64,000 nt of DNA from positions 1,860,001 through 1,924,000 of the forward strand of contig NZ_CP094534.1 of assembly GCF_022811645.1 (NCBI RefSeq), given 5' to 3'. The stretch comes from Hymenobacter monticola. Its GTDB lineage: Bacteria > Bacteroidota > Bacteroidia > Cytophagales > Hymenobacteraceae. Of this stretch, positions 50,224 to 60,507 are shown piece by piece. The translations under genes and the position numbers were made by a program. The first letter of the stretch is position 1; each line of letters begins with the position of its first letter. Below the pieces are notes generated by a model, which saw only the letters and a list, made by a program, of their open reading frames with translations, was not told where the DNA came from and searched no databases.

Positions 50224-50862
50224 TTAGCGGGGCGCCACCCGCGCCACCACGGCGAAGAGTGGGTCGGAGCGGCCGGGCGGCTGGGGGCTGCGGTCGAGCA
50301 GTTCGATGGCGTGCCAGCCGTCGGCGGTAGTCAGGTACTGGCGCACCAAGGCCAAGTGGCCACGGTCGTCGAGGGCGTGCCAGGCGGCAACGGCCTTGCT
50401 GGGAAAGCAGCGGTTGGAAAAGGTGACAACCAGCGGCGCCTCGGGCCGCAGCACGCGGGCCAATTCGCGCAGCACCGTCACCGGCTGCGTCAGGTAGTCG
50501 ATGGACACGCAGATGGCAGCCCCGTTGAACTCGTCGTCGGCGAAAGGCAGGACGGGCTGCTGGTTGAGGTCTTGCACCACGAAGGATTCGAGGCGCGGGT
50601 TGGCTTTGAGCTCGGCTTTGTTCATGCCCAGGCCCACCACGCGGCGGTAGGGCACCTCGGGCGGCAGGTGGCTCACCCAACTGCTCATCAAATCGAGCAG
50701 CGCGGAGTCCGGCGCGAAATACTCGCGGTAGAGCTGCGTGACGGCCGCAATGGCGCGGTCGTCAATGTGCGTCACAAAGCGCGGGTGGTGGTAGAATTCC
50801 GCGTCGGGCGTTTCGTCCTGGCGACGGAAGAGGTTGGCGGGAAGGGCGTCGTCGGGAGTCAT
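50224..50862 (-). CDS. Class I SAM-dependent methyltransferase-like protein
   Basis: 212 residues from the ATG at 50862; the frame up to 51042 overlaps the upstream gene and is rejected. A methyltransferase type 11-like domain is recognisable: SALLDLMSSWVSHLPPEVPY (motif I region, here without the usual GxGxG), VVGLGMNKAELKANPRLESF, the motif-IV-like FNGAAICVSIDYLTQPVTVL and LRELARVLRPEAPLVVTFSN. Similar small proteins in Bacteroidota and cyanobacteria are annotated only as methyltransferase domain proteins. The substrate is unknown. Flanked by terminators, probably with its own promoter. Confidence 0.75.
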   Translation of the reverse strand: MTPDDALPANLFRRQDETPDAEFYHHPRFVTHIDDRAIAAVTQLYREYFAPDSALLDLMSSWVSHLPPEVPYRRVVGLGMNKAELKANPRLESFVVQDLNQQPVLPFADDEFNGAAICVSIDYLTQPVTVLRELARVLRPEAPLVVTFSNRCFPSKAVAAWHALDDRGHLALVRQYLTTADGWHAIELLDRSPQPPGRSDPLFAVVARVAPR

Positions 50863-50917
50863 GAATCCGTAGTACGCAACTGACGGCTTCGGGTAGGAGC
50901 GGCCGCCTAGGGCCGCT

Positions 50918-51652
50918 TTACGGAAGCGGCCGCCGCGAAACGTACACCACCGCCGGGCGGCCCACGGTGGGGTCGATGGCCTCGCCGGTACTGGTATCGA
51001 AGCGCAGGCCGGAGGCTGCCACGTACAGCCGCTGCTGCCCATCGAGGTACAGTCCCTTAAGGTAATGACCGGTGGGCAGACGCATCTTGGTTTGCGTGGT
51101 GCCGTCCGTTCGCAGCAGGTCGGAGGCGACCACCAAGCGGCTGGTGGAGTTGGCGATGGGCTGGGTGTTTTCCTGGGTGCGGTACGTGTTGCCAGCGGCT
51201 TCTACCCGGCCAAAGGGCTGGGTCAAGCGGTAGTACTTCTCGCGGCCCCGGGGCACGGTGTTCACATGCACCCACGTTTTACCGAGGTCGGTGGTGAAGT
51301 AATCGACAAAGGAGGCCGTTTTCTGGCCTTGGGCATCGGTGAGGTAGTTGCTTAAGGCAAAAATCGTGTCATTGCGCGACACAAAGCCGTAGGTAGCACT
51401 CGCAAAGTTCTTCCGCTCCTGCCAAGTTTTGCCTTGGTCGGAAGTGGCGTAAATGTGTGCCTTTGTCGAAACCAGCAGGGTTTTATCGATGTCGCCCCAA
51501 ATGGAATAAGCTTCATCGCCATCAAAAACAGTCTTTATTTCCAGCTTTATCCAATCCGGGTCTTCGGTTTCGCGGGGCGTTGCTTCAGGGTCTTTTTTTT
51601 GGCAGGCCACCGCGAGTAGCCCGGCGGCGAGCAGAAGGGAAGGGTGTTTCAT
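50918..51652 (-). CDS. BNR/Asp-box lipoprotein of unknown function
   Basis: 244 residues with a lipoprotein signal (LLLAAGLLAVACQKKDPEAT; lipobox LAVAC), anchoring it to a membrane. Two Asp-box motifs of the S/T-x-D-x-G-x-T-W type are visible: ATSDQGKTWQERK and TTDLGKTWVHV. They mark blades of a beta-propeller as in sialidases and photosystem assembly factor-like proteins. The catalytic Arg triad of sialidases is not evident, so a binding role is more likely. Monocistronic, 55 bases upstream of the methyltransferase gene. Confidence 0.75.
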   Translation of the reverse strand: MKHPSLLLAAGLLAVACQKKDPEATPRETEDPDWIKLEIKTVFDGDEAYSIWGDIDKTLLVSTKAHIYATSDQGKTWQERKNFASATYGFVSRNDTIFALSNYLTDAQGQKTASFVDYFTTDLGKTWVHVNTVPRGREKYYRLTQPFGRVEAAGNTYRTQENTQPIANSTSRLVVASDLLRTDGTTQTKMRLPTGHYLKGLYLDGQQRLYVAASGLRFDTSTGEAIDPTVGRPAVVYVSRRPLP

Positions 51653-51724
51653 AGCGGAAGGTCTCAGGAAAACCGATTGGAAAGGGACAACGCCGACGTA
51701 TGAGCTGGCAACTAAAGGTAGGCG

Positions 51725-54280
51725 CTATTTCCGAGGAACGCCAGCCGACTGCGGAGCTAAAAACTCCCGCAGATACGGTGCCGTTCGGCTCTCGCGCACC
51801 TTGGCCACCGCGCGCGGCGGGCCGGCAGCCACCACGCGCCCGCCGTCCTCGCCCGCGCCGGGTCCGATGTCGATAACCCAATCGGAACCCGCCACCACGC
51901 GCATCTCGTGCTCCACCACAATGACGGTGTTGCCGGCCTCTACCAGGCCTTCGAGTTGCAGCATCAGCTTCTCGGTGTCGGAAGGGTGGAGGCCGGTGGT
52001 GGGCTCGTCGAGCACGTAGAGCGTGTTGCCGCGGCCGATGCGCTGCAGCTCGGTGGCCAGCTTGATGCGCTGGGCCTCGCCGCCCGAAAGCTCGGTGGCG
52101 GGCTGGCCCAGGCGCAGGTAGCCCAGGCCCACTTCGCGCAGCACGGTGAGGGCGCGGTGGATGGCGGGCTCGTCGGCGAAGAACTCCCAGGCGTCGTCCA
52201 CGGTCAAACCCAGCACCTCGGCAATGTTGCGACCCTGGTACTGCACCTCCAGTGTTTTGGCGTTGTAGCGGGCGCCGTGGCACACCGGGCAGGGCGCGTA
52301 CACGCTGGGCAAAAACAGCAGCTCCACCATCACGAAGCCTTCGCCCGAGCAGTTTTCGCAGCGCCCTTTGGCCACGTTGAAGCTGAAGCGGCCCGCGTCG
52401 TAGCGGCGCTTGCGGGCCTCGGGCGTGGCCGCGAACAGCTTGCGCACGTGGTCGAACAAGCCGGTATAGGTGGCCATGTTGGAGCGCGGCGTGCGGCCTA
52501 TGGGCTTCTGGTCGACGCGAACTAAGCGCTTGATTTTATCCAGACCCGCCGTAATCTGCCCGCCCAGTGTGGCGGGCGCGGGCGCTGCCAGCGGGTCGGC
52601 TTCCTCTTCCTCGGCCTCAATGGTCTGGCCCAGGCTTTCGGCCACCAGTTCCACCAGCACCTGGCTCACGAGGCTGGACTTGCCCGAGCCCGACACGCCC
52701 GTAACCGTCGTGAACACGCCCAGCGGAAATTCTACAGAGAGGTTTTCCAGGTTGTTGCGCGTCACACCCGCCAGCTTCAGCCAGCCGGTGGGCGTGCGGG
52801 GCGGCACGTCGGGCAGCGCGGAAGTATCGAACAGAAACTGGCGCGTCTGCGAAGCTTCGATACCTTTCAAGCCCTCGGGCGGGCCGCTGTAGAGGATTTC
52901 GCCACCTTTTTCGCCGGCCGCGGGGCCCACATCCACGAGCCAGTCGGCTTGGCGGATGACGTCCAAATCGTGCTCCACCACGAACAGCGAGTTGCCCGCG
53001 CCTTTGAGGCCCGCCAGCGCGTGCAACAGCGCCTCAGTATCGGCTGGATGCAGGCCGGCGCTGGGCTCGTCGAGCACGTACACCACCCCGAACAGGTTGG
53101 AATACAGCTGGGTGGCCAGCCTCAAGCGCTGCAGCTCGCCGGGCGAAAGCGTGGGCGTGCCGCGCTCCAGCGACAAGTAGCCCAGCCCCAAATCAAGCAG
53201 CACCGCCAGCCGCGCCGCCAAATCCTCGGCAATGCGCCGGGCCACGATGGCCTGCTCCGGGTGCGCCAGGTGGCCGGCCGTTTTGCCCGCTGCAAAAGGC
53301 TGCAACAGCGCCGCCAGCCGCTTCAGCGGCAGCCGCGACATGTCGGCAATGTCCAGCCCGGCAAATTTCACGCTCAGCGACTCCACCCGCAGGCGCTTGC
53401 CGTGGCAGGTGGGGCAGTCGGAACCCAGCATGTACTGCGCCACGCGCTTCTTCATCAGCGCGCTTTGGGTGGTGGCGAAGGTGTGCAGCACGTACTTCTT
53501 CACGCCCGTGAAGGTGCCCATGTAGTTCGGCGGCTCGCGCCGCTTGATGGCGCGCTGCGTCTGCTCGGGCGAGTAGCCGGGATACACCGGTAGCACGGGC
53601 TGCTCCTCGGTGAAGAGTATCCAGTCCCGGTCCTTTTGGGGCAGGTCCTGCCAGGGTGTATCCACGTCGTAGCCCATGCTCACCAGAATGTCGCGCTGGT
53701 TCTGGCCGCCCCAGGCCTGGGGCCAAGCCGCAATGGCGCGCTCCCGAATGGTGAGCGTGGGGTCGGGCACCATGCTTTGCTCGGTCACCTCATACACGCG
53801 GCCCAGGCCGTGGCAGGTGGGGCAGGCGCCCTCGGCGGTGTTGGGCGAGAAGGCTTCGGCGTAGATGATGCCCTGGCCGGCCGGGTAGTCGCCGGCCCGC
53901 GAGTACAGCATGCGCAGCAGGTTGGACAGCGTGGTGACCGAGCCCACCGACGAGCGGGTGCTGGGTGCGCCGCGCTGCTGCTGCAACGCCACCGCCGGCG
54001 GCAGCCCCTCAATGGCCGTCACCTCGGGCACCGCCATTTGGTGGAACAGCCGCCGCGCGTAGGGCGACACCGACTCCAGGTAGCGGCGCTGGGCCTCGGC
54101 GTAGAGCGTGCCAAAGGCTAAGCTGCTTTTGCCCGAGCCCGACACGCCGGTGAACACCACCAGGGCATCGCGCGGAATGTCAACGTCGACGTTTTTGAGG
54201 TTGTGTTCGCGGGCGCCGCGGACGCGAACGAAGCCGTCAGCGCGGGCATCGGCAGGAGAGGGGGGCGGGGAAGCAGGCAT
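51725..54280 (-). CDS. UvrA-like ABC ATPase of the UvrA2 type
   Basis: 851 residues, shorter than housekeeping UvrA (about 940), the size of UvrA2 paralogues that lack the UvrB-binding region. Two ABC ATPase units are present: Walker A GVSGSGKSSLAF (~residue 46) and GVSGSGKSSLVS (~525), signatures LSPGELQRLRLATQL and LSGGEAQRIKLATEL, and Walker B VVYVLDEPSAGLHP and TLYVLDEPTTGLHP. Zinc modules are CPTCHGLG / CPTCHGKR and CENCSGEG / CPVCHGAR. UvrA2 proteins are linked to tolerance of DNA-binding drugs and some DNA lesions. It has no neighbouring repair gene. The housekeeping uvrA is presumed to be elsewhere. Confidence 0.88.
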   Translation of the reverse strand: MPASPPPSPADARADGFVRVRGAREHNLKNVDVDIPRDALVVFTGVSGSGKSSLAFGTLYAEAQRRYLESVSPYARRLFHQMAVPEVTAIEGLPPAVALQQQRGAPSTRSSVGSVTTLSNLLRMLYSRAGDYPAGQGIIYAEAFSPNTAEGACPTCHGLGRVYEVTEQSMVPDPTLTIRERAIAAWPQAWGGQNQRDILVSMGYDVDTPWQDLPQKDRDWILFTEEQPVLPVYPGYSPEQTQRAIKRREPPNYMGTFTGVKKYVLHTFATTQSALMKKRVAQYMLGSDCPTCHGKRLRVESLSVKFAGLDIADMSRLPLKRLAALLQPFAAGKTAGHLAHPEQAIVARRIAEDLAARLAVLLDLGLGYLSLERGTPTLSPGELQRLRLATQLYSNLFGVVYVLDEPSAGLHPADTEALLHALAGLKGAGNSLFVVEHDLDVIRQADWLVDVGPAAGEKGGEILYSGPPEGLKGIEASQTRQFLFDTSALPDVPPRTPTGWLKLAGVTRNNLENLSVEFPLGVFTTVTGVSGSGKSSLVSQVLVELVAESLGQTIEAEEEEADPLAAPAPATLGGQITAGLDKIKRLVRVDQKPIGRTPRSNMATYTGLFDHVRKLFAATPEARKRRYDAGRFSFNVAKGRCENCSGEGFVMVELLFLPSVYAPCPVCHGARYNAKTLEVQYQGRNIAEVLGLTVDDAWEFFADEPAIHRALTVLREVGLGYLRLGQPATELSGGEAQRIKLATELQRIGRGNTLYVLDEPTTGLHPSDTEKLMLQLEGLVEAGNTVIVVEHEMRVVAGSDWVIDIGPGAGEDGGRVVAAGPPRAVAKVRESRTAPYLREFLAPQSAGVPRK

Positions 54281-54541
54281 GGCCGGCTAACGCGAAGCTC
54301 CCCCCCGAGGTTAATGGCCGGCCCGGCAAACGCGGGCAGCAGACAGCGCCAGTCCAGAAAAAACAAACGTGAACGGTACGGCTATCAAGGCTCTTAAATC
54401 GAAGGCATTCGGGGAAGCGTGTGTAGGATTTTGTTTAGGATTGTGTGTATAAAAATTAAACAAAAACAAGAATAGGGTCGTAACTCAAGCACAACATATT
54501 TTTTGGTTCTCGCATTAATTGGCGTTATAAATAATGGGTAT
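54281..54541. other. A+T-rich intergenic region before gntA
   Basis: About 260 bases, clearly A+T-richer from 54395 onward than anything around it. TATTTTTTG near 54500 is a loose -7 box for the following gene. No RNA structure or gene was recognised. Confidence 0.3.
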
Positions 54542-54670
54542 ATGTCTGATTCAAAACAACATGCGGAAGTGTAGGAGTACTGCGACTTCATTAATAAGCG
54601 GGAGTTTCCCTGCGTAGCCGCCAAAACCGCCCTGACCTGGCAGCAGCTCCACTGCCTGGTCGTCGACCAC

Positions 54671-55237
54671 ATGGCTTGTCCGAAAGACGACGCAGCCATT
54701 CTGGATTTTCTCTACGAGTTTGTGGACACCTACCGGCAATCGGAAAAGCTGTACCACAGCGCGGCCATCATTTTCCGCGGACCCACGGCGCCCAGCGAAG
54801 CCATGTTTGAGGAGTTGTTCTGGCAGCGGCTGCAGTCCCTGGCCAACCTCGATGCGCAACGCTACGGCTACGACCCCCGCGTGGTGGCCGACCCGGCTTC
54901 ATCTGACTTCAGCTTTAGCCTCAAGGAAGAAGCGTTTTTTGTGGTGGGCCTGCACCCGGGTAGCTCCCGCGCGGCGCGGCAGTTTGGCCACCCTACGCTG
55001 GTGTTCAACGCCCACGCGCAGTTCGAGCAAATCCGCGCCAACGGCCGCTACGATGGCCTGCGCGACACCATCCGCAAGCGCGACGTGGCCTATTCCGGCT
55101 CCGTGAACCCCATGCTGCAAAACTTCGGCGAAGCCTCCGAAGTGTACCAATACACCGGCAAAGTCTACGACGATGCCTGGAAATGCCCTTTCCTCAGCCC
55201 CCATGCCCAGCACCCCCCACTTAATTCCGCCGCGTAG
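54671..55237 (+). CDS. GntA/YqcI-YcgG family heme-dependent N-hydroxylase-like protein (possible amber mutant)
   Basis: The frame shown (188 residues) starts at an internal Met in the family motif LVVDHMACPKDD. In-frame sequence upstream reads from an ATG at 54542: MSDSKQHAEV, then TAG (54572-54574), then EYCDFINKREFPCVAAKTAL. The missing start of the family is therefore present, but interrupted by an amber codon at position 11. No alternative start lies between the stop and 54671. Downstream motifs (SAAIIFRGP, FSFSLKEEAFFVVGLHPGSS, FNAHAQFEQ) are intact. Relatives are heme proteins that N-hydroxylate arginine-like guanidines (DcsA, GntA). The 3' end overlaps the start of the DUF1989 gene, so they are translationally coupled. 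Confidence 0.75.
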   Translation: MACPKDDAAILDFLYEFVDTYRQSEKLYHSAAIIFRGPTAPSEAMFEELFWQRLQSLANLDAQRYGYDPRVVADPASSDFSFSLKEEAFFVVGLHPGSSRAARQFGHPTLVFNAHAQFEQIRANGRYDGLRDTIRKRDVAYSGSVNPMLQNFGEASEVYQYTGKVYDDAWKCPFLSPHAQHPPLNSAA

Positions 55238-55796
55238 CGGCACGGCCTTCGTCCTGCGCCAGGGCCAACGCCTGAAAGTAACCGACCCGCAGGGCGAGCA
55301 GGTGTCCGATTTCGTGTGCTTCAACCTGCACGACACGGCCGAGTACCTGTCGTCGGGCCGCACCATCGACTACGCTGAAACCATCTTCCTCACCGCCGGC
55401 CACCCGTTCTACTCCAACCGGAGCAACGTCATGTTTGAGCTGGTGGAAGACACCGTGGGCCGGCACGACTTCCTGCTCACGCCCTGCTCGGCCGACACCT
55501 TCCGCATTATCTACGGGCACGAGCACCCACACCGCGGCTGCTTCGGCAACCTCAGCGAGGCCCTGGCTCCGCACGGCATCACGCCCGACCAGATTCCGAT
55601 TTGCTTCAACATTTTCATGCATGTGACTGTGGACGGCGAAACCGGCAAAGTAGGCGTGCTACCGCCCAAAAGCCGCGCCGGCGACTACGTGATACTGGAA
55701 GCTAAAATGGACCTCGTGGTAGGCATGACCGCCTGCTCGGCCGAGATGTCGAACAACTACGCTTTCAAGCCCATAGCCTACGAGGTGCTGGATTAA
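55203..55796 (+). CDS. DUF1989 / urea carboxylase-associated family protein
   Basis: 197 residues from the ATG at 55203, which overlaps the upstream gene by 35 bases. The family pattern is clear: an N-terminal beta part (FVLRQGQRLKVTDPQGEQVS), the metal-site-like TIDYAETIFLTAGHPFYSNR, TPCSADTFRIIYGHEHPHRG with its Cys and His, and CFNIFMHVTVDGETGKVGVL plus GMTACSAEMSNNYAFKP. These proteins accompany urea carboxylase/guanidine genes elsewhere. Here the partner is the GntA-like hydroxylase, a pairing I have seen described in other bacteria. Together they suggest handling of a guanidino- or urea-type nitrogen compound; no urea carboxylase is in the window. Confidence 0.85.
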   Translation: MPSTPHLIPPRSGTAFVLRQGQRLKVTDPQGEQVSDFVCFNLHDTAEYLSSGRTIDYAETIFLTAGHPFYSNRSNVMFELVEDTVGRHDFLLTPCSADTFRIIYGHEHPHRGCFGNLSEALAPHGITPDQIPICFNIFMHVTVDGETGKVGVLPPKSRAGDYVILEAKMDLVVGMTACSAEMSNNYAFKPIAYEVLD

Positions 55797-56020
55797 CCCG
55801 CACCGTTGGCGTGCAGGGTTCGCGCATCGCGCAGCCTGCCTTGAAAAGTGGTGCGCTGTACCAACGACGGCGGGTTCTGGCGGCGGGTTAAAAAAGCCTG
55901 TTCACTGGCTAAAACAGTTGAGCTTAAGTTTCTGCCCAGCCATGGAAGTCTCGAAGCTGCCTGCTGCAAGAGTGTGCGCTTCTGCCAAATAGTGCCCATC
56001 TTCGCAACCTGCAACGGGCC

Positions 56021-57427
56021 ATGAAAACTTTTCTACTGACACTCTTGATGGCTGGGGCGAGTTTGGCCGCCCGCGCCCAAACCTTCTACCCCGACCTCGA
56101 CCTGCAGACGCTGGACGTGCCCGGCCGCGTGGTACACGTGGAGCAGGTGCTCGACGGCCGCGCCGGCACGCCGCCCATCGGCATTGCTTACCGCGCCGGC
56201 CGGGCCGCCGCCATCGAATTTCGGCAGGGGGTAGGACCGGCCCTCACCGCTTTCGCGCTCCGCCAGCTGCCCGCCCGCCCCACCGACCACCCCGTGGTGC
56301 TGTGCCTGCGCAGCCTGCACCTGGGCGAAACCCTGGGCGGCCCCCGCGAGCAGGCCACCGCCGACCTCACCGCCGACGTGTACGAGCACCTGCCCGACGG
56401 CTACCACTTCGTGCAGGCCGTGGCGGCCCACGCCAGCACCCAGGGCCGCGAGGTGACGTACTGGCACGCCGTGCACCTGGCCCAGATGCTGGCCCAGTGC
56501 CTCGGCCAGCTGAACACGGCCGACTGGGCTGCCGGGGCCGCCCGCCCCGCCCGTCTCCTCACGGCCCTGCCCACCGATGCGCCGGCAGCCGGGCGCCGGG
56601 CGGCCATCCTGCGCGAGACACCGCGCCGGGGCCTGTACTTCCGCTTCGAGGAGTTTTTGCAGAACCGGCCCGACACTACCCTGACCTTCGCCCTCGACAC
56701 GGCGCGGGCGCGGCGCTACCCCAGCCCCATTGCCACGGCGCAGTGGCTGGGCGTGGCGCGCGTGCGCCCCAAGGTGCGCTTCGGAGCCAACCCCGACGCA
56801 ACCCTCGGCGAGGACCTGTGGGGCTTTTGCGACGGGCAGCAAGTGTTTGTGAAATACAACAAGCTGTTTTACCCGCTCACGCGCCAGGGCAGCTTCTTCA
56901 CCTTCGTGGCCGAAGCCCCGCTCGACCAGCTGCACGCCGAGGCCTTGGCCCAAAGCCAGAGCCGGGCGGCCATGCTGGCGGGCTTGGTAGGGGCCGCCGT
57001 GGCCCGCACCAACATGCCCGACCACACTGCCGAGCCCATGACCTATGGCCTCGACATGACGACCGGCGCGCTGGGCCCGTTTCCCGCCCTGGGCACCCCC
57101 GTTCGGACCGATACCGCCTACGTGTACCTCTACCGGCCCGCCCAGGCGGCCGACGCCCCGCCGGTGGGCGTGTTTGTGGATGGCCGCGAGATGGGCGCGC
57201 TACGCCCCGGCCAGTACCTGGAGGTGCCTTGGACGCGCTTCGGCAAGCCCATGCGGCTGTGCCTGAACGGCGTGCCCGTGTCCAACCCCTGCCAGCTGCT
57301 GGTGCCCAATGCCGCGCAGCTCAGCTACTTAAAAATAGACGCCTCCCGGAACGGACCCGCCTGGCAGTGGATGTCGCCCCGCCAGGGCTCGGCCGAGCTG
57401 GACGAGCTCGACAAGCTCCGCAAGTAG
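56021..57427 (+). CDS. Secreted protein of unknown function
   Basis: 468 residues with a signal peptide (MKTFLLTLLMAGASLAARAQ). No family was recognised. The mature chain has a beta-rich N-terminal part (LDVPGRVVHVEQVLDGRAGT, VVLCLRSLHLGETLGGP), a region with FCDGQQVFVKYNKLFYPLTR near residue 270, a short hydrophobic stretch (AAMLAGLVGAAVA) near 330 and a final strand-rich part (YVYLYRPAQAADAPPVGVFV, VSNPCQLLVPN). The C terminus (ELDELDKLRK) is charged, with no T9SS domain. GVFVDGREMGALRPGQYLEV resembles the DUF2846-type strand pair found in small lipoproteins; that is a weak hint only. It lies convergent to the next gene. Confidence 0.7.
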   Translation: MKTFLLTLLMAGASLAARAQTFYPDLDLQTLDVPGRVVHVEQVLDGRAGTPPIGIAYRAGRAAAIEFRQGVGPALTAFALRQLPARPTDHPVVLCLRSLHLGETLGGPREQATADLTADVYEHLPDGYHFVQAVAAHASTQGREVTYWHAVHLAQMLAQCLGQLNTADWAAGAARPARLLTALPTDAPAAGRRAAILRETPRRGLYFRFEEFLQNRPDTTLTFALDTARARRYPSPIATAQWLGVARVRPKVRFGANPDATLGEDLWGFCDGQQVFVKYNKLFYPLTRQGSFFTFVAEAPLDQLHAEALAQSQSRAAMLAGLVGAAVARTNMPDHTAEPMTYGLDMTTGALGPFPALGTPVRTDTAYVYLYRPAQAADAPPVGVFVDGREMGALRPGQYLEVPWTRFGKPMRLCLNGVPVSNPCQLLVPNAAQLSYLKIDASRNGPAWQWMSPRQGSAELDELDKLRK

Positions 57428-57476
57428 GCGCCGCTGCCCCGGCAGCCGCCCAAAGCGGGCAAACCCGCGCCGGCGC

Positions 57477-57941
57477 TTACGGCTCGTTTTCGAAACGGCG
57501 CAGACGCTTCTTGCTGAGCTTATAGCTCAGAATGGCCGGGATGTAGAACGTGACGTCCGCCAGCAGCTTGGCCAGCAGAATGCCCACCGCAAAGTGGCCC
57601 AGCCAGCGCGGCAGGTAGTAGAGCAGGTCGGGGCGAATGACGAGACTATCGAGCACTTCGGCCGGGCCGAATTCCACGGCCAGGGCCCGCAGGTTTTGGC
57701 CCAGAGTGCGCCAGGTGTAGGCGTAGCCCCGTCGCCGCCTTGCCTGCTGGGTCTGGCGCACGTCCAGCGCCAGCAGCAGGCCGAAGTAAGCCACATTGCC
57801 CGCCCAGGTAGCCGCAAGGGCCGTCCGCGCCCCGCTGCGCGTGGCCCGCATCACCAGGCCGGCTGCTACCAGCGTGGCCACTGCCGAGAGCAGCTCGGCG
57901 GGCAGGTAGCGCCGCAGCCATTCGCGCAGTCGTTGCTTCAT
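57477..57941 (-). CDS. Membrane protein of unknown function
   Basis: 154 residues with three or four likely membrane helices (LLSAVATLVAAGLVM, ALAATWAGNVAYFGLLLALD, WLGHFAVGILLAKLLADVTF, IPAILSYKL). An amphipathic, Arg-rich start (MKQRLREWLRRYLPAE) and a basic tail (SKKRLRRFENEP) indicate cytoplasmic ends. I do not recognise the family. Its nearest neighbours are msrB downstream on the other side of a 70-base gap (same strand) and the secreted unknown protein, convergent. Confidence 0.7.
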   Translation of the reverse strand: MKQRLREWLRRYLPAELLSAVATLVAAGLVMRATRSGARTALAATWAGNVAYFGLLLALDVRQTQQARRRRGYAYTWRTLGQNLRALAVEFGPAEVLDSLVIRPDLLYYLPRWLGHFAVGILLAKLLADVTFYIPAILSYKLSKKRLRRFENEP

Positions 57942-58011
57942 GGCGGGAGAAATGGGTTTTGACGTTGGGGGCGGCGTGTCGGGTGGGCCGCCCTGCCGAT
58001 GCGCCCCTGAG

Positions 58012-58455
58012 CTACTCCCGTTTCAGCAGGCTGGCCGAGTTCATGCAGTAGCGCAGGCCGCTTGGTTCCGGCCCGTCGGCGAATACGTGCCCGAGGTGCC
58101 CGCCGCACACGTTGCAGCGCGCCTCCATGCGCTGCATGTTGAAACTCTCATCGAAGAAATACGCAATGGCATTGCGCGCCGCCGGCTGCCGGAAGCTGGG
58201 CCAGCCCGAAATGGCGTGGTACTTCTCGTCGGCCTCGAACAGCACCGTGCCGCAGCCGGCGCAGGCGTAGCGGCCGGGCTCGTAGGCGCGGCAGTAGGCG
58301 TTGCGGTAGGGCGGCTCGGTGGCCTGCTGCCGCAGCACGGCAAACCGCCCGGGCGGCAGCCGCGCGGCCCATTCGGCGTCCGAAAGCTCCACGCGCCGGG
58401 GCGGCTCGGGGTTGCCGTATTTGGCGTAGGTGATGATGTCCTTCCAGCGCAGCAT
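58012..58455 (-). CDS. msrB: Peptide-methionine (R)-S-oxide reductase
   Basis: 147 residues from the ATG at 58455; the long frame to 58731 is a shadow of the upstream gene. The MsrB zinc site is complete (CAGCGTVLFEADEKY and CNVCGGHLGHVF), as is the SGWPSFRQP loop and the catalytic Cys in RYCMNSASL. It reduces methionine R-sulfoxide in proteins with thioredoxin. No signal peptide, so a cytoplasmic form. It starts 22 bases after the stop of the unknown gene at 58478, same strand, perhaps in one transcript. Confidence 0.93.
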   Translation of the reverse strand: MLRWKDIITYAKYGNPEPPRRVELSDAEWAARLPPGRFAVLRQQATEPPYRNAYCRAYEPGRYACAGCGTVLFEADEKYHAISGWPSFRQPAARNAIAYFFDESFNMQRMEARCNVCGGHLGHVFADGPEPSGLRYCMNSASLLKRE

Positions 58456-58477
58456 CGGGGCCTGACGTTCAGGGCAC

Positions 58478-58837
58478 TCAACCACTGGTGGCCAGCAGGG
58501 CCTCTGCCGCCACGGGGTCTTCCACTTCGATGATGAGCTGCTGGTACTCTTCGTCGCGCAGGTCGATGACCAGGAGGTTGGCCGCGTTGCCCACGTCGAC
58601 GAACATGGGCTTGTGGCTGGCCTGGTGGTCGAGGTAAAAGGTGCCGGCTTTGACCAGGCCGGGCACCGAGGTGCCGCCCGCGCGCAGGCCTTCGAGGCGT
58701 TGCGCCGCCGTGGGGTCGTGCCGCACGCCAATGATGTGGGAGCGGGGCACGGTCAGCTCGCTTTTGAAAGCCAGCACCTTGTGCAGGCCGCGAACAGTGA
58801 ACACAACCGTGTCGTGATGGACAGTGACTTCAACCAT
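58478..58837 (-). CDS. Small protein of unknown function, PH-like
   Basis: 119 residues from the ATG at 58837; the frame to 58900 adds an unlikely Arg-rich extension. All-beta pattern with a final helix: VEVTVHHDTVVFTVRGLHKV, FKSELTVPRSHIIGVRHDPT, then TFYLDHQASHKPMFVDVGNA and LLVIDLRDEEYQQLIIEVED. The strand order and the 'F..D......LVI.L.....Y..LI..V.DP' ending resemble bacterial PH-like domains. No function is known. It lies between the NCS1 transporter (10 bases) and msrB (22 bases), all on one strand, so the three may be co-transcribed. Confidence 0.65.
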   Translation of the reverse strand: MVEVTVHHDTVVFTVRGLHKVLAFKSELTVPRSHIIGVRHDPTAAQRLEGLRAGGTSVPGLVKAGTFYLDHQASHKPMFVDVGNAANLLVIDLRDEEYQQLIIEVEDPVAAEALLATSG

Positions 58838-58847
58838 GGCCGAAAGC

Positions 58848-60377
<1,530 letters not shown>

Positions 60378-60400
60378 GGGTGAGTCAAACTAAATGGAAC

Positions 60401-60487
60401 GTCATGCTGAGCACAGTCGAAGCATCTCTACCGCAATAGTAAATAATTACTTGCGCAGTAGAGATACTGCGACTTACTCAGTATGAC
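60401..60487. repeat. Palindromic intergenic repeat, family B, copy 4
   Basis: Arms GTCATGCTGAGCACAGTCGA and TACTGCGACTTACTCAGTATGAC, less perfect than the others. The centre GCAATAGTAAATAATTAC is the exact complement of the core of the copy at 11758-11844. Confidence 0.85.
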
Positions 60488-60507
60488 CTTGCTTCACTGC
60501 TCATCCC

